Origin: JBGTSJ01 sp041940305
GTDB lineage: Bacteria; Planctomycetota; Planctomycetia; Planctomycetales; Planctomycetaceae
Length of the DNA stretch: 64,000 nucleotides
Direction: 5' to 3'
NCBI GenBank assembly: GCA_041940305.1
Contig: JBGTSJ010000009.1
Location: 124,001-188,000 of the forward strand
The stretch's first letter is position 1. Every line of letters starts with the position of its first letter. The notes beneath the pieces are model-generated. The model was not told the origin of the DNA, searched no databases, and saw only the letters and a list, made by a program, of their open reading frames with translations. The position numbers and the translations under genes were made by a program. Positions 28,442 through 38,160 of this stretch are shown piece after piece.

Positions 28442-29059
28442 TCACGCCCCCGCCTGCAGCTTCTTCACGAACGCCAGGATCGCCTGCGCGTCTCCGGCCG
28501 GATCGGCTCCCTCGGCCTTCAGATCGCGGATCATCGCCACCTTCTTGTCCTTGTCGACCACGATCGTCCAGCGGCCGGTCGTCACTGTCCGCACCAGCAG
28601 TTCCTTCTGGCCGTCGATCACCGCCTCGACCGTCTTCTCCCCCTTCGTGAACGGCACGCCGAACTTCTCGGCGACCTCCCCCTTCTCGTCGGCCAGCAGC
28701 GTGAAGTTCAGATCGTGCGCCCTTTTGAACAGCTTATGATTCTTGACGCTGTCGCCGCTCACGCCGACCACTTCCACTCCCGCGTCCTTCAGCACGCTCA
28801 GATCGTCCCGAAACCCACACGCCTGCTTCGTGCAGCCCCCGGTCATGTCGGCCGGGTAGAAATACACGACGACGATCTTCTCGCCGTAGTGGTCCTCCGA
28901 CTTCCACGTCTCGCCATTGTCGGCCGGCAGGCTGAACTCGGGGGCGGGGTCTCCAACCTTCAGCACGGCATCCTCCTTCTCACTGGGATCAGCCGCAACG
29001 AGCAGCGAAGCGGCACAAACAGCGGCAAACACCGAGGCGGGCAAACGGCAGCGGTACAT
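28442..29059 (-). CDS. Exported peroxiredoxin (BCP/AhpC-TSA family)
   Basis: A 205-aa thiol peroxidase that reduces peroxides with thioredoxin-like donors. The peroxidatic Cys is in FYPADMTGGCTKQACGF; the resolving Cys five residues later (CTKQAC) is the BCP/PrxQ arrangement. TGRWTIVVDKD and a C-terminal helix complete the fold. A signal peptide (MYRCRLPASVFAAVCAASLLVA) puts it outside the cytoplasm, unlike E. coli Bcp. AGGAG lies 8 nt before the ATG at 29059; longer in-frame starts upstream lack support. Confidence 0.9.
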   Translation of the reverse strand: MYRCRLPASVFAAVCAASLLVAADPSEKEDAVLKVGDPAPEFSLPADNGETWKSEDHYGEKIVVVYFYPADMTGGCTKQACGFRDDLSVLKDAGVEVVGVSGDSVKNHKLFKRAHDLNFTLLADEKGEVAEKFGVPFTKGEKTVEAVIDGQKELLVRTVTTGRWTIVVDKDKKVAMIRDLKAEGADPAGDAQAILAFVKKLQAGA

Positions 29060-29319
29060 GGGGCGGGCTCCTGTAGGTCGAGAAAGGACGGCGCGGCGCA
29101 AACCGGCCGCGCCTCCAGGCAGGAACTCGAAGATACGCCCGCCGCGCACGCCCAGTCAATGAAGTCCGACGAGCCGTCACGAACTGAGCGCCCCGCAGGA
29201 CTCAACTCGAACCATCACGGCGCGTCGAACGGTATCGCCCACTGGTTGTCGAACACCGTCGCCGTGAGGGGATGCACCGCCAGCACGCCAGAAACAGCCG
29301 ACGAGATGGTAATCTTCGC

Positions 29320-30600
29320 CTAAGCCTCTGGCTCGGCCGCCGGAGCGGGAGGGGCCGGATTGCTGTCCGTAAACTCCGACAGGTCCGGCAGCCATTCCTC
29401 CGGCGAGCCGATGTCGCCGTTGTAATCGGCGCGATTGAAGACATGTACGGTCTCAGTGCTGCCGGATGGTGAGATCACCCTCGTCGCCTCGGTCCGATAG
29501 GTGCAGGCGTCCAGAATCACCTGCAGCTCCGAGAACTCGAAACTTCCGTCGCCGGTCCGGGGAACGCCTTTCAGCGTGATCCGTTCGTCTGTTCGGTTCA
29601 GCAGCGACCAGGCGAAATCGTCCAGAAAATCACGGCTGTGGACGTCCACAACCCCGGGCAAAAGTCGTTGCGGATCGGCGAGCCCGACCCAAATGCGATC
29701 CCACGAGCCAACCGTCCGGATCTCCGAGTCGAGTTCCTCGGGGATGTCGAACACCTCCAGGACGCGGTCTTTCGGATGAATGAGCATCAGCTCTCCGTCG
29801 TTCCAGTAATAAGTCACCGGCGGCGCCGTGGTAACGGTGTACGACTCTCCATGCGGGCCCTTCCGCTTCGACGTCGGTTCCGACTCCTCGTCTGCCGGGA
29901 GCAGTTCGTAGCACCCTGCACCGGGCGCCTGAAAACGGAAGCGGCCACGGCAACGCTGCTCGATGAAGTACACACCGTCGTAATGGAAGCGCACGAATCG
30001 CAATTCGGCCCGATCGATGCCGCGCGTGGCGGCCGCCCAGCGATCGAGCACTTGAGTCAGCTCGGGAGCCGAATCGGCGTCCCTGTCCGCCACGCTGAGG
30101 CCGGACGCCCATTGAATCAGCGAAGCGGTATGCACCGGCCGCGACGCCGTGCGCGTGACGGCCGGCTCCAGACCGGCAGGACGTGCGAGAGCCGTTTTCC
30201 GCGGCCCGGTTTCACTGTCATGAAACCGGATCTGCATGGGCAGCACCGTCCGGGCGCCGAGTTCGATATCGATTCCCGCACAGAACAGCCGCGTCACCTC
30301 ATCCCGCGGCACCGCATGCAGAACGACGCGTTCCCCTTCAACCGAACCCGACCAGGCGAAGTCCTCAATCAGCCGCCGCGCATCCACCGCTCCAAACAGC
30401 TCCGCCGCCAGTTCCAGCTCATGGGCATTGTGCGAGTCGCAATACTCAGCAAACGCGACGTCCGCGAGCGGAGCCGGCACGCCCTCCGACGTACGTTCCC
30501 ATAGATGCAGCACAGCCACGATATCAGTCAGCTCGCCGGCCCCGGCCAGCGTGCACGTCATCAAAGCCAGCCACAGGGCAAGAGGTGCAGACTTCAACAT
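29320..30600 (-). CDS. Exported planctomycete protein, TIGR03009-like
   Basis: A 426-aa exported protein (signal MLKSAPLALWLALMTCTLAGA). The first third, with LADVAFAEYCDSHNAHELEL and an FAWSGS block, is repeated in altered form at the C-terminus (LDDFAWSLLNRTDERITLKG). The middle has LDRWAAATRGIDRAELRFVR and YFIEQRCRGRFRFQAPG, resembling the planctomycete domain TIGR03009, whose fold recalls LolA-type lipoprotein carriers. Function unknown. GAGGA lies 5 nt before the ATG; a longer frame to 30750 is unlikely because it precedes the signal peptide. The 260-nt gap to the peroxiredoxin gene shows nothing. Confidence 0.7.
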   Translation of the reverse strand: MLKSAPLALWLALMTCTLAGAGELTDIVAVLHLWERTSEGVPAPLADVAFAEYCDSHNAHELELAAELFGAVDARRLIEDFAWSGSVEGERVVLHAVPRDEVTRLFCAGIDIELGARTVLPMQIRFHDSETGPRKTALARPAGLEPAVTRTASRPVHTASLIQWASGLSVADRDADSAPELTQVLDRWAAATRGIDRAELRFVRFHYDGVYFIEQRCRGRFRFQAPGAGCYELLPADEESEPTSKRKGPHGESYTVTTAPPVTYYWNDGELMLIHPKDRVLEVFDIPEELDSEIRTVGSWDRIWVGLADPQRLLPGVVDVHSRDFLDDFAWSLLNRTDERITLKGVPRTGDGSFEFSELQVILDACTYRTEATRVISPSGSTETVHVFNRADYNGDIGSPEEWLPDLSEFTDSNPAPPAPAAEPEA

Positions 30601-30702
30601 AGAGTCCTCGCGACACGTCTGCAGGGAAAGCGGCACGGGGAGAGCCCGCCCCCGCCGGTCGAATGGGGCGGGGAGGCTAGCAGAACCCCCCAAACGTGTG
30701 AA

Positions 30703-30720
30703 GACGCGGTTTCTCGCGTC
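30703..30720. terminator. Short hairpin between two minus-strand genes
   Basis: GACGCG / GTTTCT / CGCGTC at 30703-30720, downstream of the 481-aa gene on the minus strand. Modest stem, no T-run. Confidence 0.35.
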
Positions 30721-30759
30721 AGAAAGCCGCCGTCGACCCTCCAGGTGCAACAGGGAAGA

Positions 30760-32205
30760 CTACTTGTCTGAGTTCCGCGAATCGGTCACCCACAACTCGA
30801 CATTGAATGCGCCTTCGTTGTTGGCATGGTCGCCGTTTTCCACGATGCCAAGACTGACCGGGCCGCCCCGCTCCGTCGTCAGGATCGTTTCCCTGCCAGC
30901 GGAATAAACGTCGTTGCCGATCCGCACCACGAGACTGCCGTTGGCCGCGCGGATGCCCTCGAACGTTCGCAACTGCTGCATGATTCCGTCAGCATCGGCG
31001 AACGGGTAGCGCGCCTGATCGTGTCTCTGCAGCGTAACCCGGCCGCTGGCTTGAATTCGGATTGTCTGACCGGCCCGCACGCGCGTCCCGGCAGCCGTCC
31101 AACCCACCCGCGTGGAGTCCACATTCACGGTGCAGCTCAAACCGGCCTCAGCAGCGGGCGGCAGGGGCGCGAGCGTGTAGAACCGATCCTCGATGAACGC
31201 TCCCGCCAGCCGCCACCGGTTCCGGTACTTCCGCGCTCCCCCCTCGAAACTGATGAGCAGCTGTCCCCTGTCATCCATCAATTCCAGGTCTTCCGCACCC
31301 GCCGGGAGCGGGACGGACCACAGCCGTCCCTCCGCATTCAACTCGTGCGCGGAGACGCTCCCGCCGTTGGGAACCGGCGCGAAGAAATCCGCTCCGAGAC
31401 AGGACCGATCGTAATACTCCAGCCGGCTGTCGGCCGGCCCGTACGACCGGCTGACGGCGATCACCTCATCAGTGACGGCGCACCCCTGCACCTGGTCACC
31501 GATGAAAATCACTTGAAAGGGCTGCAGGACCTCTCGCCCGCCGACCGGGTAGTGCTGATCGGCGAGCAGTCGGCCGTCGTCGCCGATTCGATACGCAGCC
31601 AGCCAGCCGCGGTGCTCCCCGTGATGGTGATGCGCCGGCGTGGGGTGCGATGCGGGACGATGGAAATCCCCCACCCAGAGCGTCGGTCCCTCGGCACTGA
31701 CGAACGATGCCTCGCTGTCGACGGGAAACGACTCGCTGGCCTCCAATGACTTTGGTGCCTCGCCTGGAACTGTGGAAGGGAGCGGAAACTTCCAGAGTCG
31801 TCCTTCGGAAGCAACCCACAGAAACCCGCGGCAGACCGCAGCGCCCCCCGCGTGGCCGGTGAAGGGCCCCGCAGCCGTTCGCAGCTCACAGGAATACAAC
31901 AGCTGTTGTGTGCGCAGATCAATGAGTGTGCAGACCGACGAGCGTTCGGGATCGGGGTGATCGAACGTGAGCAATGCGACCCCTTCGTCGGACAGGACAG
32001 CGATTCCCTGCGGAATCAGGCCGTCAGTAAGACCGGGGATTGCAATCGCGGACTCCACAACGCCGGCCGCGTCCGGGTACCGGCGTCTTAAGGGATCCGG
32101 CGGCCCGTCGCTCTCCGCACCAGAAGCATTTACCACGAGGACGATCGGGAGGATCGTCAATGCAGCGGCGGACAGGAGAGTATTTCGCACAATAGCTTGC
32201 AGCAC
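30760..32205 (-). CDS. Exported propeller-like protein with C-terminal lectin-like domain
   Basis: A 481-aa exported protein. The N-terminal helix (NTLLSAAALTILPIVLVVNA) is a signal peptide. Repeated strands such as GFLWVASEGRLWKFPL and EGRLWSVPLPAG suggest a beta-propeller. A stretch HPTPAHHHHGEHRG is His-rich. The last 140 residues (VNVDSTRVGWTAAGTRVRAG, then IRIQASGRVTL and ENGDHANNEGAFNVELWV) resemble LecA/PA-IL-like galactose-binding domains. The start is GTG 32205 with no ribosome site; GTG 32187 is an alternative. Function unknown; binding to extracellular glycans is an inference. Confidence 0.6.
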   Translation of the reverse strand: MLQAIVRNTLLSAAALTILPIVLVVNASGAESDGPPDPLRRRYPDAAGVVESAIAIPGLTDGLIPQGIAVLSDEGVALLTFDHPDPERSSVCTLIDLRTQQLLYSCELRTAAGPFTGHAGGAAVCRGFLWVASEGRLWKFPLPSTVPGEAPKSLEASESFPVDSEASFVSAEGPTLWVGDFHRPASHPTPAHHHHGEHRGWLAAYRIGDDGRLLADQHYPVGGREVLQPFQVIFIGDQVQGCAVTDEVIAVSRSYGPADSRLEYYDRSCLGADFFAPVPNGGSVSAHELNAEGRLWSVPLPAGAEDLELMDDRGQLLISFEGGARKYRNRWRLAGAFIEDRFYTLAPLPPAAEAGLSCTVNVDSTRVGWTAAGTRVRAGQTIRIQASGRVTLQRHDQARYPFADADGIMQQLRTFEGIRAANGSLVVRIGNDVYSAGRETILTTERGGPVSLGIVENGDHANNEGAFNVELWVTDSRNSDK

Positions 32206-32285
32206 GATGTCATTCGGCGGTCAAGCGAATTGCTGGCACGAATCAGTGTTGCAGCCGAAGCAGGGACGTCGCGGATAAATCGTCC

Positions 32286-33764
<1,479 letters not shown>

Positions 33765-33781
33765 CGTGGTGCTTCAGGTAG

Positions 33782-33877
33782 GCGACTCGCTCCGCGAGTC
33801 GCGTGACAGGACGTTCAACTCGTGGAACGTTCTGCAGAATACGAACGCTGTTTCGATCCACTCGCGGAGCGAGTGGA
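33782..33877. repeat. REPIN-like pair of inverted TCC-loop palindromes
   Basis: GCGACTCGC / TCC / GCGAGTCGC at 33782-33802 and TCCACTCGC / GGA / GCGAGTGGA at 33857-33877. The loops are complementary (TCC and GGA), so the second is inverted relative to the first, as in paired REP elements. They stand in the gap between glyS and the SGNH gene. Confidence 0.6.
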
Positions 33878-34028
33878 CTTCTTACGTCGCATCGGGAGGA
33901 CAATCTGTCGCGCGGAAGGTTCGAGGCCGAATTGTCCCACGATTGGCGTCAGAACGCGGTATACACAGTGGCGGCCTGCCCCGACAATCCCAGCGACGTC
34001 TGGCCCCGACAAAGCCGTCAGGCCTCCC

Positions 34029-34883
34029 ATGCACCCCATCGTGTTTCATATCGCCAGCGGGCAGGCGTTCTTCACAGGGATTGTGCTGATCGCGCTGGCC
34101 GTGGCCTTCTCGAACCTGGCGAAACCATGGTTGAAGCGGGTCGTCCCGCTGGCCACTGTTGTCGGAGTCCTGGCAATTGCGTTGTCCTCCACGCCGGTCC
34201 CGGTCTGGTCGTATGGACTGGGGGTTGTGGCACTCGCATTCTGGGTGGGGACCACCTGGCAGCCGCGCTTTCGGAAGCGTGCGAGCATCGGTCTGATTCT
34301 GGCGCTGGCCATCATGCTGTTGCTGGAGTTGCCGTGGCATGTTACGCCGCGGCTCGACCTGGCCTATGGCCGGTCGCTGGCGGTGATCGGCGACTCGGTG
34401 ACCGCCGGGATGGGAGAGAACGAGGCCCGCACCTGGCCGGGGCTGTACGCGGCGGCCCACGAGGTGTCGGTCCAGGACCTGTCGGAGATGGGCGAAACCG
34501 CCGGGTCGGCGCTCAAGCGGGTCCGGAGAGTGCAAGTCACAGCGGACGTCGTCCTGCTGGAGATCGGCGGGAACGACCTGCTCGGCGGGACGTCGCCGGA
34601 GAACTTCGAGCGCGACCTTGATGACCTGCTGACGGCGCTCCGCCGCCCCGACCGGCAACTGATGATGTTCGAGTTGCCGCTGCCGCCGTTCCGTCACGAG
34701 TACGGCTCCATTCAGCGGCGACTGGCCCGCAAGCACCAGGTCCGCCTCATCCCCAAGCGTGTTTTCCTCGGCATTCTGGCAGGCGAGGACGCGACGCTCG
34801 ATTCCATTCACCTCTCGCAGGTCGGCCATGAGCGGATGGCGGAGTGTGTGTGGGAGCTGACGGAGCCGGCGTATGGAAAGTGA
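34029..34883 (+). CDS. Membrane-anchored SGNH/GDSL hydrolase
   Basis: A 284-aa protein with three N-terminal membrane segments (ASGQAFFTGIVLIALAVAF, VPLATVVGVLAIALS and IGLILALAIMLLLELPW), then an SGNH hydrolase domain. Block I is AVIGDSVTAGMG with the nucleophile Ser. Block III is LEIGGNDLLGG (Gly and Asn of the oxyanion hole). Block V is LDSIHLSQVGH with catalytic Asp and His. It resembles TesA-type esterases/lysophospholipases acting at the membrane. I start at ATG 34029 because the longer frame begins in the palindrome region. Confidence 0.87.
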   Translation: MHPIVFHIASGQAFFTGIVLIALAVAFSNLAKPWLKRVVPLATVVGVLAIALSSTPVPVWSYGLGVVALAFWVGTTWQPRFRKRASIGLILALAIMLLLELPWHVTPRLDLAYGRSLAVIGDSVTAGMGENEARTWPGLYAAAHEVSVQDLSEMGETAGSALKRVRRVQVTADVVLLEIGGNDLLGGTSPENFERDLDDLLTALRRPDRQLMMFELPLPPFRHEYGSIQRRLARKHQVRLIPKRVFLGILAGEDATLDSIHLSQVGHERMAECVWELTEPAYGK

Positions 34884-34886
34884 CGA

Positions 34887-35312
34887 TCAATCGAAACAGG
34901 GATCAAACGTCCACATCCAATCCGAAATCGGAACGTCATAGTCCCCACAGGACGTCAATCGCGCCCAGCAGCGAGGACAGTAACAGTCGCAGACCGGTCC
35001 GTACACTTTTTCACGGGTGTCTTCGATTGCGCCGTCCCACAACCCAACCGTCCACATTTCACAACCAGTGAGCGCTCCATGACACAGCGGGCAGGTGTTC
35101 GGTGGACCCGATGCTCTCGAAATCTCGGTCGCTGCGAGGTACGGCACCCCGTTGTCCGCGGCCTTGAGTGGCGCGATCTGTTCCCATGTCAGATACTGCC
35201 ACTCAACGCAGGCCCGCTCGAGTGAAATGCCGCGTCGGTCAGTGAGAGCGCGAGCGTCCTCCAATTGCTCTTCGCTGATCGTGCCATTGGCGAGGAGGGT
35301 GTCGAGCCACAT
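34887..35312 (-). CDS. Hypothetical protein, GspE_N-like plus cysteine-rich tail
   Basis: A 141-aa protein. Residues 8-60 (GTISEEQLEDARALTDRRG, then SLERACVEWQYLTWEQIAPL) read like the N-terminal domain of GspE/PilB ATPases. The C-terminal half has two cysteine pairs, CPLCHGAL and CYCPRCW, spaced like a zinc ribbon. There is no ATPase domain. It converges on the SGNH gene with only 3 nt between. Function unknown. Confidence 0.6.
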   Translation of the reverse strand: MWLDTLLANGTISEEQLEDARALTDRRGISLERACVEWQYLTWEQIAPLKAADNGVPYLAATEISRASGPPNTCPLCHGALTGCEMWTVGLWDGAIEDTREKVYGPVCDCYCPRCWARLTSCGDYDVPISDWMWTFDPCFD

Positions 35313-35409
35313 GTAATCAACTCGAATTCACCCGGACTCACAAATGGTTCAGTCGAGGAGCGTGTCGTTGCCGAATCTGCGTAGCTCGCGCTCGGTACGC
35401 TCCCTCATT

Positions 35410-35454
35410 CCGGGGGCTGGCGCCCCCGGCTATTCTACGCCGTCCCTTCGGGAC
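35410..35454. repeat. Double palindrome overlapping the phosphatase 3' end
   Basis: CCGGGGGC / TGGC / GCCCCCGG at 35410-35429, then GTCCCTTCGGGAC at 35442-35454. The second hairpin encodes the last residues of the phosphatase-like gene and the first follows its stop, so it may also act as a terminator. Confidence 0.6.
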
Positions 35455-35897
35455 TTCACTCCACCGACATCGTCGCCGCGGATCGTCTGGACGGACTCCA
35501 CGACGGCCGTCCAGAGAGCAGGCGAAACGTCGCTCGGGCCGTCGGAGAGGACCTGTCGCAGCAGATCTTCCGGAGGGCCGCCGCGTGCAAGCGCGAGCGC
35601 ACCCGCGGCGATCGCCGGAGAACGGCTCATGCCGCCGCTGCAGGCGATGAGCGTGGGGACGCGATCCGAGATGAGCGAGGCCATCAGCGTGAGTACGGCT
35701 GCGAGGCGCGGCGGTGCGTTCCCTTTCCCGTCCACCAGCGGTGCACGGCAGTAAAACACGTCCCGGGGAAATGCGATCGGCGGTTCGTCGATCGCCAGGT
35801 CGATGATCGCCGTGATGCCCCGCTGCAGCACATCCCGTATGTCCCGCGCATCGCGGGCATTGCCGATCCAGAGACGGCCGCGGATGATCTCTCGCAC
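35430..35897 (-). CDS. Dual-specificity phosphatase-like protein
   Basis: A 155-aa Cys-dependent phosphatase of the DSP superfamily. The P-loop is CSGGMSR (CxxxxxR) in ACSGGMSRSPAIAAGAL; an upstream block reads RLWIGNARDARDIRDVLQRG, and the general acid is probably the Asp in PLVDGKGN. Substrates could be phospho-Tyr/Ser or non-protein. GTG 35897 gives the canonical domain start (VREIIRGRLWIGN); the frame stays open to 35999 without similarity. The C-terminus (KSRRDGVE) is encoded by a palindromic repeat. Confidence 0.72.
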   Translation of the reverse strand: MREIIRGRLWIGNARDARDIRDVLQRGITAIIDLAIDEPPIAFPRDVFYCRAPLVDGKGNAPPRLAAVLTLMASLISDRVPTLIACSGGMSRSPAIAAGALALARGGPPEDLLRQVLSDGPSDVSPALWTAVVESVQTIRGDDVGGVKSRRDGVE

Positions 35898-35904
35898 GGG
35901 ATTG

Positions 35905-36117
35905 TTACGTCGAATGCTCGCGTCTTTCCGGGCCGCGGAGCACGCGAGTGATCTGTTTGCGGGACGGCTCCCTGGTGATGTCGCGACCCAGCCGCGCATA
36001 GTGCTCGATCGTCACTTCTCAACAGCGGACCATGCCCTCGTAACCCGTGCAGCGCTTCTCGGAGGAGGCGTTGGCGTCGCTGTCGGTTCCGGGAGTGATT
36101 TGCTCGACGCGTGGCAT
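35905..36117 (-). pseudogene. Possible small gene interrupted by TGA
   Basis: One frame reads from ATG 36117 for 32 codons (MPRVEQITPGTDSD...) to a TGA at 36019-36021. It then resumes in the same frame for 36 codons (from GTG 36015, VTIEHYARLGRDITREPSRK...) to TAA at 35905. The composition is protein-like on both sides. It may be a nonsense-interrupted 70-aa gene or two tiny coupled genes ahead of the phosphatase. Evidence is weak. Confidence 0.3.
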
Positions 36118-36136
36118 TCCAGGATTCTACCAAATC

Positions 36137-36153
36137 TCTCAACAAGGTTGAGA
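36137..36153. promoter_or_regulatory. Perfect inverted repeat in a divergent gap, possible operator
   Basis: TCTCAAC / AAG / GTTGAGA at 36137-36153, between the minus-strand small ORF (start 36117) and the plus-strand gene at 36240. TAGAAT on the minus strand (36129-36124) could be a -10 element giving an almost leaderless transcript. Confidence 0.35.
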
Positions 36154-36239
36154 TCAATTGCCAGTTGCGTCCGAATGCTCTGCCTCCTGCGTCCGCCCCG
36201 CGTTATGATTCAGCAGGACCCGGAGGCAGGAGAGAATCG

Positions 36240-36734
36240 ATGTCGTTGCGACAGCAACTTGCAGCCGAGCTTCAGCAACTGATCGGCACGCGCACGCCGA
36301 CTGCAGTCACCGTTTCGGACGCCGGGATTCAGATGCAGGTCGAGTTCACGGCTGTGGACTCGATGAGCTGTTCGTTCTCAAAGATCCAACTGTTCGTCCC
36401 CAGCCTGCAGCAGGCGGCGTTCGACAAGTTGAAGGCGTGGGCCGACAGTCTGGCGCAGCGGATTACGTATCTGCTCGAACAGATCGGTCCGCTGGAGTAC
36501 GACCCCGCGGCGGGCCAGGTGCTCATCCGCTCCGCCCCGCCCGACAAGCTGCCCGACGGGACGCAGTATTACGAGATCGTGCTTTCGTCGCAGTCCGGTG
36601 GCAATTTCGCGCTGCGGCGGTTTCGGTCGACCAAAGGACAGCCGGGCCGGGATCAGGTCGACATCACCGTCACGCATGAGGTGCTGCTCAAGCTGGCGGA
36701 TGATCTGGTGAACACGCTGCCGCAGACGCCGTGA
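36240..36734 (+). CDS. Hypothetical cytoplasmic protein
   Basis: A 164-aa protein with no signal peptide or membrane segment. It begins MSLRQQLAAELQQLIG and has a mixed alpha/beta pattern, including VLIRSAPPDKLPDGTQYYEI and a C-terminal helix EVLLKLADDLVNTL. GGAGAG lies about 6 nt before the ATG. I do not recognise the family. Confidence 0.65.
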   Translation: MSLRQQLAAELQQLIGTRTPTAVTVSDAGIQMQVEFTAVDSMSCSFSKIQLFVPSLQQAAFDKLKAWADSLAQRITYLLEQIGPLEYDPAAGQVLIRSAPPDKLPDGTQYYEIVLSSQSGGNFALRRFRSTKGQPGRDQVDITVTHEVLLKLADDLVNTLPQTP

Positions 36735-36744
36735 TTGAAGAGCT

Positions 36745-36852
36745 GAACAGGAGGGAACAGAGGAAACGGAGAAAGAGGGAAGGATTGAGTTCGGGCATTC
36801 CATAGCATGCGCTTCACTGTTTGTCATTGTTCGCTCTGTTGCCTCCTGTTCG
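36745..36852. repeat. Long purine-rich inverted repeat D
   Basis: The arm at about 36745-36767 (GAACAGGAGGGAACAGAGG) is nearly the reverse complement of about 36831-36852 (TCTGTTGCCTCCTGTTCG). Its sequence is close to repeat A. It separates the 164-aa gene from pyrB. Confidence 0.7.
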
Positions 36853-36925
36853 CCCCTTTCTTCTGGTACGATCCCGCCACCCAGGGACGCACTGAGGCGT
36901 CCGTGAGCGGTTGCCAGCACAACTG

Positions 36926-37900
36926 ATGTCTCCCGGATCGACGACCAGCGCCGAATCCGCGCCCGCCTGGACGCGGAACGATCTCCTCGGACTGCAGCAG
37001 CTTTCGTCCGACGAGATCACCGCTATTCTCGATCACGCTGAGGACTTCAAGCATCTCGCCGCGGCCGGCGAACGCAAGCTCAATACTCTCTCCGGCGTCG
37101 TCGTCGGCAACCTGTTCTTTGAGCCTTCGACGCGGACCCGCACGTCGTTCAGCATCGCAGCCAAGCGGCTGGGGGCGGATACCGTCGACTTCACCGCCTC
37201 CGGCAGCAGCCTCTCTAAGGGAGAGACATTCGTCGATACGGCCCTCACGATCGAGGCGATGGGCGTCACCATGATGGTCGTCCGGCACAGTTCGTCCGGC
37301 GCACCCGAACTGTTGTCGCGGCGGCTGAAGTCCAGCGTCCTCAATGCCGGCGACGGCACGCACGAGCATCCGACGCAGGGCCTGCTCGACATCTTTACCA
37401 TCCGCGAACGCCGCGGCTCCCTGGCCGGGCTGACGGTCGCGCTGGTTGGCGACATCCTGCACAGCCGGGTGGCGCGATCGAACATCTGGGGGCTGACGAA
37501 GCTCGGCGCCAAAGTGATCGTCTGCGGGCCGGCGACGCTCATTCCGCCGCAGATCGCGAAGCTGGGCGTTGGAGTTTCGCACTCGCTCGATGACATCCTC
37601 GGCGAAGTCGACTGCATCAACCTGCTGCGCGTGCAGTTTGAACGTCAGCGCGGCGCGTTCTTCCCGTCGATCAGCGAGTACGCCCACGTCTACGGCATGA
37701 ACCGCGACCGACTGCGGAGGGCCCGCAAGGACGTGCTGATTCTCGCCCCGGGTCCGATCAACCGCGGCGTCGAGATCACCGCCGACGTCGCCGACGGCGC
37801 GCACTCGGTCATCCTCGACCAGGTCACCAACGGCCTCGCCATCCGCATGGCCTGTCTCAGCCTGCTGCACGGGGCGCGACAGCGGGGGGCCGCGCGATGA
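36926..37900 (+). CDS. pyrB: Aspartate carbamoyltransferase catalytic subunit
   Basis: A 324-aa transcarbamoylase making N-carbamoyl-aspartate in pyrimidine synthesis. The carbamoyl-phosphate site is FEPSTRTRTSF; SLSKGET, HEHPTQGLLD and VALVGDILHSRVARSN are the other conserved blocks. The aspartate-loop region follows (LLRVQFERQRGAFFPS). Length is typical. It overlaps the next gene by 4 nt (ATGA), and the pseudo-dihydroorotase after that is the usual structural partner of this class of enzyme. ATG 36926 is preferred to the TTG at 36911. Confidence 0.96.
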   Translation: MSPGSTTSAESAPAWTRNDLLGLQQLSSDEITAILDHAEDFKHLAAAGERKLNTLSGVVVGNLFFEPSTRTRTSFSIAAKRLGADTVDFTASGSSLSKGETFVDTALTIEAMGVTMMVVRHSSSGAPELLSRRLKSSVLNAGDGTHEHPTQGLLDIFTIRERRGSLAGLTVALVGDILHSRVARSNIWGLTKLGAKVIVCGPATLIPPQIAKLGVGVSHSLDDILGEVDCINLLRVQFERQRGAFFPSISEYAHVYGMNRDRLRRARKDVLILAPGPINRGVEITADVADGAHSVILDQVTNGLAIRMACLSLLHGARQRGAAR

Positions 37901-38160
37901 GCATCTGCAACGAAGAGAGAGTCATGCGAGTGGCCCTCATTGTTGCCGCGGTCTGTCTGCCGATTTCGACTCCACTGGAGTGGTTCAGTGACGGCCGATT
38001 TGAGTGGCTACATCTGACGATCTTATCGATCTTTTACTGTGCGACACTCGTTTATGGGATTCTGTGGTTTCGCCGGCTGACCGCTCCTCGGACTCCGCGC
38101 GTCATCGATAGCCGTCGCACATCAAACGACCAACCGCAGCGGGAGGCCGCGCGATGAGCA
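37880..38160 (+). repeat. 24-nt direct repeat flanking the small gene in pyrBC
   Basis: Positions 37880-37903 and 38137-38160 are identical in 23 of 24 bases; the shared core is GGCCGCGCGATGAGCA. Each copy contains the ATGA overlap joining two genes. The unit length is 257 bp. Confidence 0.8.
37897..38157 (+). CDS. Small membrane protein between pyrB and pyrC
   Basis: An 86-aa protein with two hydrophobic segments (MRVALIVAAVCLPI and HLTILSIFYCATLVYGILWF) and a basic C-terminal tail. It overlaps pyrB and the dihydroorotase gene by 4 nt on each side, and 24-nt direct repeats bound it exactly. Its bases are clearly less G/C-rich than its neighbours. It may be a recent insertion that kept translational coupling. 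Function unknown. Confidence 0.65.
   Translation: MSICNEERVMRVALIVAAVCLPISTPLEWFSDGRFEWLHLTILSIFYCATLVYGILWFRRLTAPRTPRVIDSRRTSNDQPQREAAR

Noticed and set aside
36019..36021. TGA read as selenocysteine
   Set aside because: No convincing SECIS-like hairpin and no known selenoprotein context; only kept as a low-interest possibility.
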